Source of the DNA: Paenibacillus sp. DCT19
GTDB lineage: Bacteria > Bacillota > Bacilli > Paenibacillales > Paenibacillaceae
Assembly (NCBI RefSeq): GCF_003268635.1
Contig: NZ_CP029639.1
Span: 1,685,501-1,749,500 of the forward strand
Direction: 5' to 3'
DNA: 64,000 nucleotides
The position numbers and the translations under genes are program-made. Below, one piece after another: positions 47,178-55,557 of this stretch (within the stretch, counting starts at the first letter, position 1; the number at the start of each line of letters is the position of its first letter). Under the pieces are notes generated by a model that did no database searches, had not been told where the DNA came from, and saw only the letters and a list, made by a program, of their open reading frames with translations.

Positions 47178-47690
47178 GTGAAATATTTAGAGGAGAAGGG
47201 GAATACCACCTATGGAGAAAAATTGCCTTTATTTATCGTAACAGGTGCAAGTGGGTCAGGAAAAACATACGTCATTAAAGAAGTACGGAGAATGATGCCA
47301 GATTTTGATGTTTTTGACCCACATAATCTTGTAGAGTTTATTGGACACGATTGGGAAAAAATAAGGAATATTTGGCTTCGGGTTGCACGTAATACCGCTC
47401 AAAGTGGGCGAATGACAATAATATGCGGGACAATGATGTCTTGGGATATTGAAAAGTGTGCAGACTTTTCTTTTTTTAACCATGTATATTATATAAACTT
47501 ACATTGTGATGAAGAAAGTCGCGAGAAACGTTTAAGGGAAAGAAATTGGTCCGATGAAGAAATTGAAAACCACAAGAACTTTGCAAAACGATTGCTTGAG
47601 ATTGCCGACGAGGCGTATATCCCACCTATGCCTACAATTGATACCTCGAATACGGATGTAACTGAGGTCGCCTCCCAGATAAAAGAATAG
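47178..47690 (+). CDS. Cassette P-loop kinase-like protein
   Basis: 170 residues. Walker A GASGSGKT at residues 23-30; later EESREKRLRERNWSDEEIENH resembles the lid of small nucleoside or shikimate-type kinases. The substrate is unknown. Start GTG 47178; an AGAGGA site lies about 15 bases upstream, so the start is uncertain. A second P-loop kinase is at 55950. Confidence 0.75.
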   Translation: MKYLEEKGNTTYGEKLPLFIVTGASGSGKTYVIKEVRRMMPDFDVFDPHNLVEFIGHDWEKIRNIWLRVARNTAQSGRMTIICGTMMSWDIEKCADFSFFNHVYYINLHCDEESREKRLRERNWSDEEIENHKNFAKRLLEIADEAYIPPMPTIDTSNTDVTEVASQIKE

Positions 47691-47712
47691 GTTCTAAAAT
47701 ACGCTTAACTGA

Positions 47713-47924
47713 ATATTGAACGTATCCCTACGGGGCTTGGAATAAAGATACTCACTATCCTTATTAAACGGGCTTGCCAGCCACAAAATATCCACCCAAT
47801 TGAAATAGCGAGGAAAAAGATTAAAACAATTCCTTCTAATTGGCTAATAGAACATCTTCCTAATGTAGCTGAAACAGCAATTTGTCTTGACGATGAATGG
47901 GAGTATCGTAGATTGCTGCAATGA
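47713..47924 (+). pseudogene. Remnant of a second gene in cassette 10
   Basis: The + frame reads ERIPTGLGIKILTILIKRACQ, then IHPIEIARKKIKTIPSNWLIEHLPNVAETA and DDEWEYRRLLQ before TGA at 47922. It looks like the C-terminal part of a real protein but has no start codon or ribosome site. Probably the tail of a truncated gene. Confidence 0.5.
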
Positions 47925-47966
47925 AATGAGAATTTAGGTGTGGATCGATCGAAGAAGTCGGGACAG

Positions 47967-48127
47967 TTATAACAACATATCACTTATGGGGTCATTCGGC
48001 CCTTATTTCGCCCAAGGGATTTCAGAGAAAGTGGGGTTCAGACGAACAACACTGCGAACCTAACCGCGTCGCTGTTGGCAGCTGAAGCTACCTTAAGGTT
48101 CTCGGACTCGTGAATACAGAACGTTAT
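47967..48127 (+). repeat. attC-like site 10 (long class)
   Basis: TTATAAC..ATCACTTATGGGG on the left, CTCGTGAATACAGAACGTTAT on the right (the usual ACAGGAAC is one G short). AACCTAACCGCGTCGC..CTTAAGGTT interior. Confidence 0.75.
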
Positions 48128-48153
48128 CAGAAAGACTATAAAGGAGGGAGAAG

Positions 48154-48840
48154 ATGAAGCTTTTTTCTGGAGTAGAGCCCTTAATTCAAGAAGCTGATCT
48201 TGTACAACCCTCAATATATACGCCTCTTGGAATCATTGAGTTTTCGCTTTCTGTCTCCAACAAATGTTATCTTCCAACTCAATGTTTTCGACTCAAACAA
48301 GGTGGTTCATTATACCAGTATAGCTATGACTTGTTTGATTGCGAATTGGTGGTCTGCAAACCTAAGCTCAATCTTGCTTCGCATCTGACAATCGAGGAAT
48401 GTTGGGGAGCCGTATTTAGAATCCAACCGAACAAAAACCGTCAGATTGATACGTGTAGTTTTTCTGCTTATTGGCAGGAGGGATACAGCTGGAAAGATTA
48501 CGGCTCTAATACCGGGGAACATCTTGAAGCTTTTGAGTATGAGAACGAGAAATACCGATTACATGTAGGAACTCAGGATGGAGACCTATTAATGGCAAGA
48601 CGAGATCGAGGTGATAGGATTCCTAAATCGCTAAATTTGAATTCTGATTTTGAGAAATTTGGTTTTATTATAAGTTCAGATAAAGGCATTGAAGTACCTA
48701 TGACACGAATTGAATCTCAAGAGACATGCCAAGTACATTTTTTAACAGCTTGGAATCGAAAGATAGAAGAAGATGTTTCCACATGGCTAGCGGTAGATTT
48801 ACTTTCGAAACAAATACTAGAAGGGGAAGAACTTTTGTGA
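48154..48840 (+). CDS. Cassette protein of unknown function
   Basis: 228 residues, soluble, mixed alpha/beta. No signature recognised; ECWGAVFRIQPNKN, YGSNTGEHLEAFEYENEKYRLHVGTQDGDLL and VSTWLAVDLLSKQIL are the most distinctive stretches. Ribosome site AAGGAGGGAG eight bases before ATG. Confidence 0.65.
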   Translation: MKLFSGVEPLIQEADLVQPSIYTPLGIIEFSLSVSNKCYLPTQCFRLKQGGSLYQYSYDLFDCELVVCKPKLNLASHLTIEECWGAVFRIQPNKNRQIDTCSFSAYWQEGYSWKDYGSNTGEHLEAFEYENEKYRLHVGTQDGDLLMARRDRGDRIPKSLNLNSDFEKFGFIISSDKGIEVPMTRIESQETCQVHFLTAWNRKIEEDVSTWLAVDLLSKQILEGEELL

Positions 48841-48898
48841 AAATTTTCAAAAGAAGTTTCTAGTCCATCCGATAACATGTTGGCTTAGCTTATACATC

Positions 48899-49040
48899 AC
48901 CTAACACGTTGTTCATGTTGTGGACTTTCGTCCCTTGGTTGTGAGGTGTATAATAATGGAAGATAATCAGACAACAAACGCCCCAGCCCAAGATAAGAGC
49001 CATCTAAGGCTGGGGCGTTTCATGAATACAGGAACGTTAG
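48899..49040 (+). repeat. attC-like site 11 with very strong inner hairpin
   Basis: ACCTAAC..GTTCATG to CATGAAT..AACGTTAG. The inner AACGCCCCAGCC/GGCTGGGGCGTT arms enclose AAGATAAGAGCCATCTAAG. A stray GATAACATG (48871-48879) just upstream may be an older left core. Confidence 0.8.
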
Positions 49041-49108
49041 CAGAAATCATGGGAATGCCTAATTATTATAAAGATTAGATAAACTATTATCTAAGGGTGG
49101 GGATTTCG

Positions 49109-49669
49109 ATGAGTAGCTTGTTACTAACTTCGTGTGGTTTTAATACTGAAGATATTAAGAATCAATTTCTGAGTTTTATTGAAAGAGATATTTCTCAATT
49201 AAAGGTATCTATTATTACAACAGCATCCCCTATGAAAGAAAATAATAGATATGCACAAAGGGCGGTGCAGGACTTCAAAGGCATGGGGTTTCAGCATATT
49301 GATTTTGTAGATATAGAATTTGATGGCCCGCAACTTCTCATACATAGCGATGTTATATATATCAATGGTGGAAATCCATTTACATTATTGTATTACGCTA
49401 AGAAAAGTGGTGCTGGAACGTTATTACTGGGGCCGAATATTAATATTGTCGATTTCTTTACTCCACAGATGAACACAATGGATTTAACAGATTTTAAGGC
49501 ATTAGGTGTAACCGACAAGCTTATTTTTCCTCACTATGATCGAGAGGACAAATTTAAAGATAATACTAATAAAACAATAGAAGAGAGAATAGTAGCATTT
49601 GAATTCAATGAGAACTGTAAGGTGACAAGACTTAAAGATGAAGAATATATCTCAATCTTAATGGACTAA
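49109..49669 (+). CDS. Peptidase S51-like protein lacking the nucleophile segment
   Basis: 186 residues related to dipeptidase E-like S51 peptidases: LLLTSCGFNTEDIKNQFLSF, ITTASPMKENNRYA, VIYINGGNPFTLLYY, then FTPQMNTMDLTDFKALGVTDKLIFPHYDRED. Between YYAKKSGA and GTLLLGPNIN the family normally has about 22 more residues with the GxSAG serine nucleophile. Here the frame stays open but the segment is gone, so the protein is probably catalytically dead. Start ATG 49109 after AAGGGTGGGG. Confidence 0.75.
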   Translation: MSSLLLTSCGFNTEDIKNQFLSFIERDISQLKVSIITTASPMKENNRYAQRAVQDFKGMGFQHIDFVDIEFDGPQLLIHSDVIYINGGNPFTLLYYAKKSGAGTLLLGPNINIVDFFTPQMNTMDLTDFKALGVTDKLIFPHYDREDKFKDNTNKTIEERIVAFEFNENCKVTRLKDEEYISILMD

Positions 49670-49691
49670 GCACATTTTAGGAGGAGTCTAC

Positions 49692-50456
49692 ATGATATTA
49701 GAAAAAGTAATAAATAGAATTGAAATACAAAGTGAATATAAGGATTTGGTTGATAAGTATATAGATCATGTACGTACCGAACTCAAAGGTGAAATTCATA
49801 GCATTTATATGTGCGGCTCGATTCCCAAAGGAACTGCTACACCTTTTAAGTCAGATGCAGACTTTACGATTGTATGTGAAAATCCCAAAGATATCGATTA
49901 CGAAAGATTGTCGAATATTAAAGATAGGCTTTTGGAAGAATATCCATTCGTAACTAAGATTGATACGATAATTTGCTCAATAGACGATGTATTAAATAAA
50001 CCGAATGAGTGGGGTTTCTGGGTTAAGATTATTTGTGTTTGTATACATGGGGATGACATTGGTGAAAAAGTACCCCCGATCATTATTTCTCCAGAATTCA
50101 TTTTAGACTTAAATACAGAGACTAAGGAGGAAGTAGATCGTATACATCGTTCACTTTCTAATACTAGTGATAACGCATTAAAAACCAGATATATTAAAGG
50201 TTACTCTAAGAGATTAATTCGTGCATTATACTCTTTGGTTATAGTAGATACAGGTGTATGGCAAGATGACATGCTTAAGATGAAGAATGCCATAGTAGAC
50301 TATTGTGATATTGACTCCGCTCTAGTTGATTATCTGTATGCTTGTTACTTGGATTGTAGTAGTGTGCTTGTTGAAGAGTTCCTGGAAATTGCAGATGAAG
50401 TATATAGCTATTTTGAGAATGCCTTAAAGGCAATGGCTGCTTCCAGAAAACCCTAG
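49692..50456 (+). CDS. Nucleotidyltransferase-fold protein
   Basis: 254 residues. The NTase motif is complete: CGSIPKGTATPFKSDADFTIV (GS, then DxD), with a further acidic residue in TKIDTIICS. The C-terminal half is helical. This fold includes aminoglycoside adenylyltransferases and minimal NTases; the substrate is unknown. It sits 22 bp after the S51-like gene in the same cassette. Ribosome site AGGAGGAG. Confidence 0.8.
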   Translation: MILEKVINRIEIQSEYKDLVDKYIDHVRTELKGEIHSIYMCGSIPKGTATPFKSDADFTIVCENPKDIDYERLSNIKDRLLEEYPFVTKIDTIICSIDDVLNKPNEWGFWVKIICVCIHGDDIGEKVPPIIISPEFILDLNTETKEEVDRIHRSLSNTSDNALKTRYIKGYSKRLIRALYSLVIVDTGVWQDDMLKMKNAIVDYCDIDSALVDYLYACYLDCSSVLVEEFLEIADEVYSYFENALKAMAASRKP

Positions 50457-50629
50457 AGTAAAACATATTATTCTATCTTGCAACGAGTACTTGGATATAC
50501 CTCTTCAAGATCAGGAGTAATCGAGTGTTGACGAGGCACCGGTATGCTGGTGGATCTGTTACGAGATGGGAATAGAAGTGCGAGAAGATCTTATTTATTG
50601 AGGGCTTGGTTACAAAGCCGGGGGACATC

Positions 50630-50655
50630 GTGTAACATTATATCCATGTTTCGAG
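50630..50655 (+). repeat. Half attC-like site 12
   Basis: GTGTAACATTATATCCATG is a left core plus L'' box (compare site 7 TCTAACATTATATCCACG), but no right half follows. It marks a decayed boundary between two cassettes. Confidence 0.55.
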
Positions 50656-50685
50656 TAAACTTAATAATACTTTAGGGGGTTAATG

Positions 50686-51090
50686 ATGGGAGCATGGGGA
50701 ACTGGAATTTTTGAAAACGATGATGTATTAGATTGGAAGGCAGATTTACTTGATTCTGATGACATTGAATTAATTGAAGAAACGATTGAAGAAGTTTTAG
50801 AAGAAGAATATATTGAGTCAGATGTAGCTTCCAATGCTCTAGGCGCAATCGAAATCCTTGCAGCTTTACAAGGCAAACCTGGCCAAGAGATATTAAATAG
50901 TCAAAGTAATACTGAAGATCTATATGAATGGATCGATGCACATAAAGGTAAAGGGAAAAATCTCATTTCCAAAGCTAAACGAGCAATGAAAAAAATTAAG
51001 AAGGACTCAGAACTACAAGAGTTATGGGAAGAATCAGGAGAATATTCGAGCTGGTTGAATACACTAAATGACCTAGAAAGTCGATTGTAA
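50686..51090 (+). CDS. Cassette protein, DUF4259
   Basis: 134 residues. The start MGAWGTGIFENDDVLDWKADLL is the hallmark of DUF4259 proteins; YSSWLNTLNDLESRL matches their end. Function unknown. ATG 50686 preferred over 50683 because of spacing from TAGGGGG. Confidence 0.85.
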   Translation: MGAWGTGIFENDDVLDWKADLLDSDDIELIEETIEEVLEEEYIESDVASNALGAIEILAALQGKPGQEILNSQSNTEDLYEWIDAHKGKGKNLISKAKRAMKKIKKDSELQELWEESGEYSSWLNTLNDLESRL

Positions 51091-51123
51091 AGAAATTTAT
51101 TGCTTTCCGAGAAGGAGAGCCTT

Positions 51124-51199
51124 ACATAACAAAATATTCACGATGTGTGCATGCGCCATTAGTCCGGCATACGTTGGGGTGTGAATACAGGAACGTTAG
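51124..51199 (+). repeat. attC-like site 13 (shortest)
   Basis: ACATAAC..ATTCACG to TGTGAAT..AACGTTAG in 76 bp, with only a small inner hairpin region. Confidence 0.85.
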
Positions 51200-51237
51200 G
51201 CGAAACTTCTTGAATTAATAATATTTTGGAGGAATAC

Positions 51238-51720
51238 ATGAGGATTTCTAAAATTGAAACTAGTAATCGTCAAAGAGAAGGTTATCCTGGACTTATTAAT
51301 TACGCTGATATAATTATTGATGGTAAATCTTTATTTGAGATGATTGCACATAAATATGATTTTGTGTCTTGTATAGGATGGGGCAGCATTGAATTCCAAG
51401 AACAGCAGATTGCTCGATTACTTTTAAGAGTTGATTCCGATCTACCCAATAATCGAAATTCCATTTATATTTGTCCTGCGTGCGCTGATTTAGGCTGTGG
51501 GGCTATAACTGTGGAAATTGAAATAAATGATGATACAGTTATTTGGTCTAAGTTCGGGACACAAAATAATTTGAATGATGGTATAGAAGAAGATACAGAT
51601 AATGTGCATTATTTTGAGGAAATAGAAAAGTACATATTTAATAAAAGTGAGTATGAAGATGTAATAATGAATTCAAGAGGATCTGGGATGATTAGGTGGC
51701 CATGGGACACAGAAGAATGA
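51238..51720 (+). CDS. Cassette protein with CPxCxDxGCG motif
   Basis: 160 residues. YICPACADLGCGAITVEIEI near residue 80 suggests a metal-binding or disulfide knuckle; SCIGWGSIEFQEQQIARLLL precedes it. Proteins with this layout occur as hypotheticals in Bacilli and Actinobacteria. Function unknown. ATG 51238 follows GGAGG by four bases. Confidence 0.65.
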   Translation: MRISKIETSNRQREGYPGLINYADIIIDGKSLFEMIAHKYDFVSCIGWGSIEFQEQQIARLLLRVDSDLPNNRNSIYICPACADLGCGAITVEIEINDDTVIWSKFGTQNNLNDGIEEDTDNVHYFEEIEKYIFNKSEYEDVIMNSRGSGMIRWPWDTEE

Positions 51721-51744
51721 TTATATTCGAGGAAAACCATCATC

Positions 51745-51830
51745 GCTAAACAATATATTCACGTTACGGAAATGGCTCGGCGTCCGCCTAACATCCATGA
51801 CACGTTAGGTGGTGAATAAAGGAACGTTAT
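51745..51830 (+). repeat. attC-like site 14 with nested mini-palindrome
   Basis: GCTAAAC..ATTCACG to GGTGAAT..AACGTTAT. Inside, CCTAAC-ATCCATGACAC-GTTAGG (51787-51809) is itself a perfect pair of core-like ends. Confidence 0.75.
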
Positions 51831-51847
51831 AAAAAGGAGAAGCCTAA

Positions 51848-52594
51848 ATGAAGATTGCAATCCTAACTGATATTCATGGTAATTATCCTGCATTAAGTGC
51901 CGTATTCTCTGATATTGATTCTCGTGGGGACATCGAACATACATATTGTCTGGGTGATATGATTGGCATTGGCCCTAACTCTAACGAAGTGCTTGAAGAG
52001 ATAATGTATCGAAAGGATGTAACGGCGGTTTCAGGTAATCATGAAGAGGCAGTTTTGAAACTACTGCAAGGTGATGATACCTTACCGGGTCATGAAATGA
52101 TCGCTGAACATCATAAGTGGATCGGCAAACAGCTAAAAAAAGAAAATATCAAGTTTATAGAAAATCTCCCTCAGACATTAGAAGTTGAAATAGAAGGGCA
52201 AAAAATATTAATAACGCATTACCATATGAAGAAAGGAGAAAGAGAAATAATAGATGAAACCCCTTCGGGACTGAAATTAGACGCAAAATATGAAGGTTCA
52301 CCTTATAGTCTCGTTTGTTTTGGTCATCATCATCCGATCCATTACTTCAAGACAACTCAAAGGGTTTATTTGAATCCCGGAGCATTAGGTTGTAATGAAC
52401 ATGCGATTGCAAGATACGCGGTAGTAGAACTCCAAAAAGGAACAATAAGTGTTCAACTTATAGGAACCACATATGATAATAAAGCATTTTTAGAGTCTTT
52501 TGAGCAGTTAAACGTTCCAGACAGAGAGTTTATATTAAAAGCTTTTCATGGAAACCAACTAGAGAGAGATTTCAAAGATGGTAACAACATCTGA
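51848..52594 (+). CDS. Cassette metallophosphoesterase (YfcE/MJ0936-like)
   Basis: 248 residues. Metal-binding motifs are ILTDIHGNYPAL (DxH), CLGDMIGIGPN (GD), SGNHEEAV (GNHE), ITHYHM and CFGHHHPIHY (GHxH), all present. It belongs to the calcineurin-like phosphodiesterases. The substrate is unknown. AAAAGGAGA lies nine bases before the ATG. Confidence 0.88.
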   Translation: MKIAILTDIHGNYPALSAVFSDIDSRGDIEHTYCLGDMIGIGPNSNEVLEEIMYRKDVTAVSGNHEEAVLKLLQGDDTLPGHEMIAEHHKWIGKQLKKENIKFIENLPQTLEVEIEGQKILITHYHMKKGEREIIDETPSGLKLDAKYEGSPYSLVCFGHHHPIHYFKTTQRVYLNPGALGCNEHAIARYAVVELQKGTISVQLIGTTYDNKAFLESFEQLNVPDREFILKAFHGNQLERDFKDGNNI

Positions 52595-52690
52595 TAACAC
52601 AACATTCACGTTGCGGGTCTTCGCCCTCGCTCTGGTCTTCGCCAGACTGGCAGCTTAATCTAAATAGTCACAGTGGTGAAGGAAACAGTT
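52590..52690 (+). repeat. Degenerate attC-like site 15
   Basis: TGATAAC..ATTCACGTTGCGG on the left is normal, but the right half is GTGGTGAAGGAAACAGTTAA. GTCTGG/CCAGAC hairpin retained. Confidence 0.6.
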
Positions 52691-52774
52691 AAATATTATC
52701 GAAGTATATGTATATACACAGATTATTTTGAAAGTGAGGTAATAGATTATGCGTAAGCGTCCGATCTGCTCCGT

Positions 52775-52880
52775 GCAAAGTCTTGATCTATAAACAACGG
52801 CGGTTGTTTGTATGGAGCTAGCATTTATTTCACCGCCTTCATATTCGTTTTGCGTTTGTTGTTTATAGAATAGACTTTGC
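52775..52880. other. Long inverted repeat before the CD3324-like gene
   Basis: GCAAAGTCT..CTATAAACAAC (52775-52797) pairs with GTTGTTTATAG..AGACTTTGC (52858-52880). GGCGG/CCGCC pairing is possible inside. It is not an attC by sequence; it may be a regulator site or small mobile repeat. Confidence 0.6.
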
Positions 52881-52918
52881 GACCTTAATTTAAATTAAAT
52901 TTAAGGAGCAGAGCTATT

Positions 52919-53185
52919 ATGAAATATGTAAACGCCGATATGATTTTCCCGAAGGAACTATTAAAGGAAATACAAAAATATACACACAGTAGCATGGTAT
53001 ACATCCCAACACCTGATGGACAACGAAAAAAGTGGGGGGAAAACTCGGGAAGTCGCAAGTATTTGAGCCAAAGAAACGAAACAATACGTCAACAATATAC
53101 GGATGGTTCATCGATAGATGAGCTATCTGATCAGTTCGGTCTTTCTAACGATAGTATTAAAAAGATTATTTATACAAAAATATAA
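52919..53185 (+). CDS. CD3324-family small protein
   Basis: 88 residues: MKYVNADMIFPKELLKEIQKYTH, YIPTPDGQRKKWGENSGSRKYL, then a helix-turn-helix-like SSIDELSDQFGLSNDSIKKIIY. The layout is that of the CD3324 family, related to Mor-type DNA-binding proteins. Probably a small transcription regulator. Followed by a strong terminator. Confidence 0.8.
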   Translation: MKYVNADMIFPKELLKEIQKYTHSSMVYIPTPDGQRKKWGENSGSRKYLSQRNETIRQQYTDGSSIDELSDQFGLSNDSIKKIIYTKI

Positions 53186-53192
53186 GTTATAG

Positions 53193-53228
53193 AAATCACA
53201 TCAGCGATCTTATGATGTGATTTTTTTA
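53193..53228 (+). terminator. Rho-independent terminator
   Basis: AAATCACATCA-GCGATCTTA-TGATGTGATTT with seven T. Confidence 0.9.
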
Positions 53229-53367
53229 GTGTAATAAATGATTTGAATTATTTTATATATATTTTTTCAAGGTTTACACCGCTAAAATGGAAAATACCAG
53301 CATTCCTTATTGAACTGGTAGCTAAATGATACATAGAATTCCAGATGACAAAGAAAGGTGTCTTGAT

Positions 53368-54171
53368 ATGAATACCCAAGCATTATTAGATAAAATCGTT
53401 GCACTTTTTAGAGAAGAGCTTAAAGGGAACTTGATAGGTATTTATTTGCATGGTTCACTAGCCATGGGGGGCTTTAATCCCACAAAAAGTGATATTGATT
53501 TTTTAGTTGTTGTAAGAGAAAAGCTTACACCAGTAAATAACTCCAGAATTGCAAAAATAGCTTTATCTTTGCATGATGAAATGTCTGTGATGTTTAATGA
53601 GCGTGGAATAGAATTTACCATTATCTTAGAAATGTATTTAAAACCGTTTGTCTATCCTACACCTTTTGAATTCCATTATTCCGATTATCATAGGGAAAAA
53701 TATCGTACAGATGAGAACTATCTTTGCGGGGGATTGGAAGATAAGGATTTGGCTTCTCAACTTGTTGTTGCCTATGAGCGAGGAAGAACGCTGTATGGAA
53801 AACCATTAAGTGAACTTTATGAACCGATTAATAGTCAATATTACCTCGATTCCATATTAAACGATGTGGAAGGATGTGCTAATGAGATCATTGACAATCC
53901 TCCTACGAACCTTACTTCTATGTACCTAACCTTAAATTTTTGTCGAGTTCTCTATTACGTAACAGAAGGTAAGATATCTTCAAAGCGAGAGGGTGGAGAG
54001 TGGGGAATAACATATCTACCTCAACACTTTCAGCCCTTGGTTTATCTAGCTATATACACGGACGAATCATCCGACAGAGAGAACGACAATAGCAATTTTG
54101 ATTTACAAAGTTTATTAGCATTTGTTGAATATATGACAAACGAAATAAAGCAAAATATATCTAATCATTAA
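53368..54171 (+). CDS. Aminoglycoside adenylyltransferase-like enzyme (AadA/ANT(9) family)
   Basis: 267 residues; ATG 53368, nine bases after AAGAAAGG. The NTase motif is GIYLHGSLAMGGFNPTKSDIDFLVVV, with the helical DUF4111-type C-terminal domain (LTLNFCRVLYYVTEGKISSKREGGEWG). Members transfer AMP to streptomycin or spectinomycin. Spacing and the KREGGEW motif fit, so resistance is plausible but not proven. It shares a cassette interval with the CD3324-like gene, sites 15 to 17. Confidence 0.85.
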   Translation: MNTQALLDKIVALFREELKGNLIGIYLHGSLAMGGFNPTKSDIDFLVVVREKLTPVNNSRIAKIALSLHDEMSVMFNERGIEFTIILEMYLKPFVYPTPFEFHYSDYHREKYRTDENYLCGGLEDKDLASQLVVAYERGRTLYGKPLSELYEPINSQYYLDSILNDVEGCANEIIDNPPTNLTSMYLTLNFCRVLYYVTEGKISSKREGGEWGITYLPQHFQPLVYLAIYTDESSDRENDNSNFDLQSLLAFVEYMTNEIKQNISNH

Positions 54172-54179
54172 GCGACATC

Positions 54180-54287
54180 TTATAACGGGACATTCATACG
54201 GCGGCGCTCGTCTTAGTCTGTAGAAGGATGTCAGAGAAGCATTTTAGCAGACAACCCCTTTGCGGTTCTTGAATTCAGGAACGTTAC
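54180..54287 (+). repeat. attC-like site 17
   Basis: TTATAAC..ATTCATACGGCGG to TTGAATTCAGGAACGTTAC. GTCTG..CAGACA and CCCCTTTGCGG inside. The L boxes pair less well. Confidence 0.75.
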
Positions 54288-54317
54288 CTGAAATCACGAG
54301 AGAAAGGAACAAACGTT

Positions 54318-55313
54318 ATGGAAAAGCACATTAAAGAGCTGTTTACCCAGAAAGTCCTTAATGAAGCAGCTCAAAAGTTCAATATTAATCAATCCAGTCT
54401 TAAAGATTTAGAAGGATTCCAGAACTTTGTTTATTTTGGGAAATCAGATGATAGAAGTGTCGTCCTCCGAGTAACACACCAATCACATCGAACTGAAGAA
54501 GAAATTTTATCCGAAATTGAATTTATGAATTATTTATTGAATAACAGTGTATCTGTTTCGAAAGCCTTACCTTCTATTCATGGGAAATTGGTTGAGAGAA
54601 TAAGTGATGGAGAATTTTATGCAACTTCTTTTGAGTTTTCTAGTGGGAGAAATGCTAGAATCGCCGAAGAAAGCAATGTGTTCTATCAAAGAGTTGGTAG
54701 TTATACAGGCAGAACACATAACCTTTCCAAGCAGTTGAATTTAACAAAGGAATTAAAAAGGAGACAATGGTATAACAAAGAGTTACTTATCAATATGAAA
54801 GAGCATTTACCTGCCGAACTATCTTATGTAATTGACAAATATGACATTCTAAAAAAAGAGCTCAGTAATCTGCCAAAGAATACGGATTCGTACGGTATTA
54901 TCCATGAAGATTTAAATCATGGGAACTATCTGAACGTAGACGATGATGTAGTGCTGATTGATTTTGACGAAGCCGAATACAGTTGGTTTGTTAGTGATAT
55001 TGCTATTCCGTTATTCTACGAGATTCCGATCCCTTGGGTCGTAGATGGACAACGAAGGATAGAGATAGCTAAGAGGTATTATTACAATTTCATGGATGGG
55101 TATGTAAAAGAAAATACAATGGATAATGCATGGTTAAAACGAATATCTGAGTTTATTAATCTTAGACAGTTTGGAGTAGTGTCAGCGATTTATAGGAGTT
55201 ATAATTTCGATAATTATAACAACTGGAGTGATTGGGACAAAGAAGCATTGAAATTTTATTTGAATAATATCGAGCATGATATTCCTTATATTGATATGGA
55301 TTTTTGTAGGTAG
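54318..55313 (+). CDS. Phosphotransferase (APH-like) enzyme
   Basis: 331 residues of the APH/choline kinase fold. A nucleotide-binding N-lobe (FGKSDDRSVVLRVTHQSHR) is followed by the catalytic loop GIIHEDLNHGNYLN and metal-binding VLIDFDEAEYSWFVSDIA. Substrate class uncertain (aminoglycoside, macrolide or homoserine/choline type). A fragment of its close relative is at 57680-57802. AAAGGA precedes the ATG. Confidence 0.82.
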   Translation: MEKHIKELFTQKVLNEAAQKFNINQSSLKDLEGFQNFVYFGKSDDRSVVLRVTHQSHRTEEEILSEIEFMNYLLNNSVSVSKALPSIHGKLVERISDGEFYATSFEFSSGRNARIAEESNVFYQRVGSYTGRTHNLSKQLNLTKELKRRQWYNKELLINMKEHLPAELSYVIDKYDILKKELSNLPKNTDSYGIIHEDLNHGNYLNVDDDVVLIDFDEAEYSWFVSDIAIPLFYEIPIPWVVDGQRRIEIAKRYYYNFMDGYVKENTMDNAWLKRISEFINLRQFGVVSAIYRSYNFDNYNNWSDWDKEALKFYLNNIEHDIPYIDMDFCR

Positions 55314-55332
55314 TGCAGCGCAATGCGGCATA

Positions 55333-55475
55333 TCCTAACATTATATTCACGCTTTGGGCTTACTCCTATGGTCGTCCAGATGTATAATTATAGGAGATAA
55401 CTCGGACGGTACGCGAGCCGACCTAAGATAAGAGCTATCTAAGGTCGGCTCGCGTCGTGAATACAGGAACGTTAT
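55333..55475 (+). repeat. attC-like site 18 with strong inner hairpin
   Basis: TCCTAAC..ATTCACG to CGTGAAT..AACGTTAT. The inner GCGAGCCGACC/GGTCGGCTCGC arms carry TAAGATAAGAGCTATCTAA, the same cap as site 11. Confidence 0.85.
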
Positions 55476-55557
55476 GTAAAAATAACGAAAGTTCAACCTG
55501 AAAAGATTGTTGAAATTATTGTGATCTTTTTAAACTAATAATTTTGAGGTGAGAGAC

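Noticed and set aside
47705..47983. Minus-strand 92-codon frame
   Set aside because: The + strand of the same region reads as a more convincing protein remnant.
41057..55475. Regularly recurring palindromic repeats as a CRISPR array
   Set aside because: Repeats are 76-188 bp, variable inside and separated by 400-1500 bp holding ORFs; no Cas gene is present.
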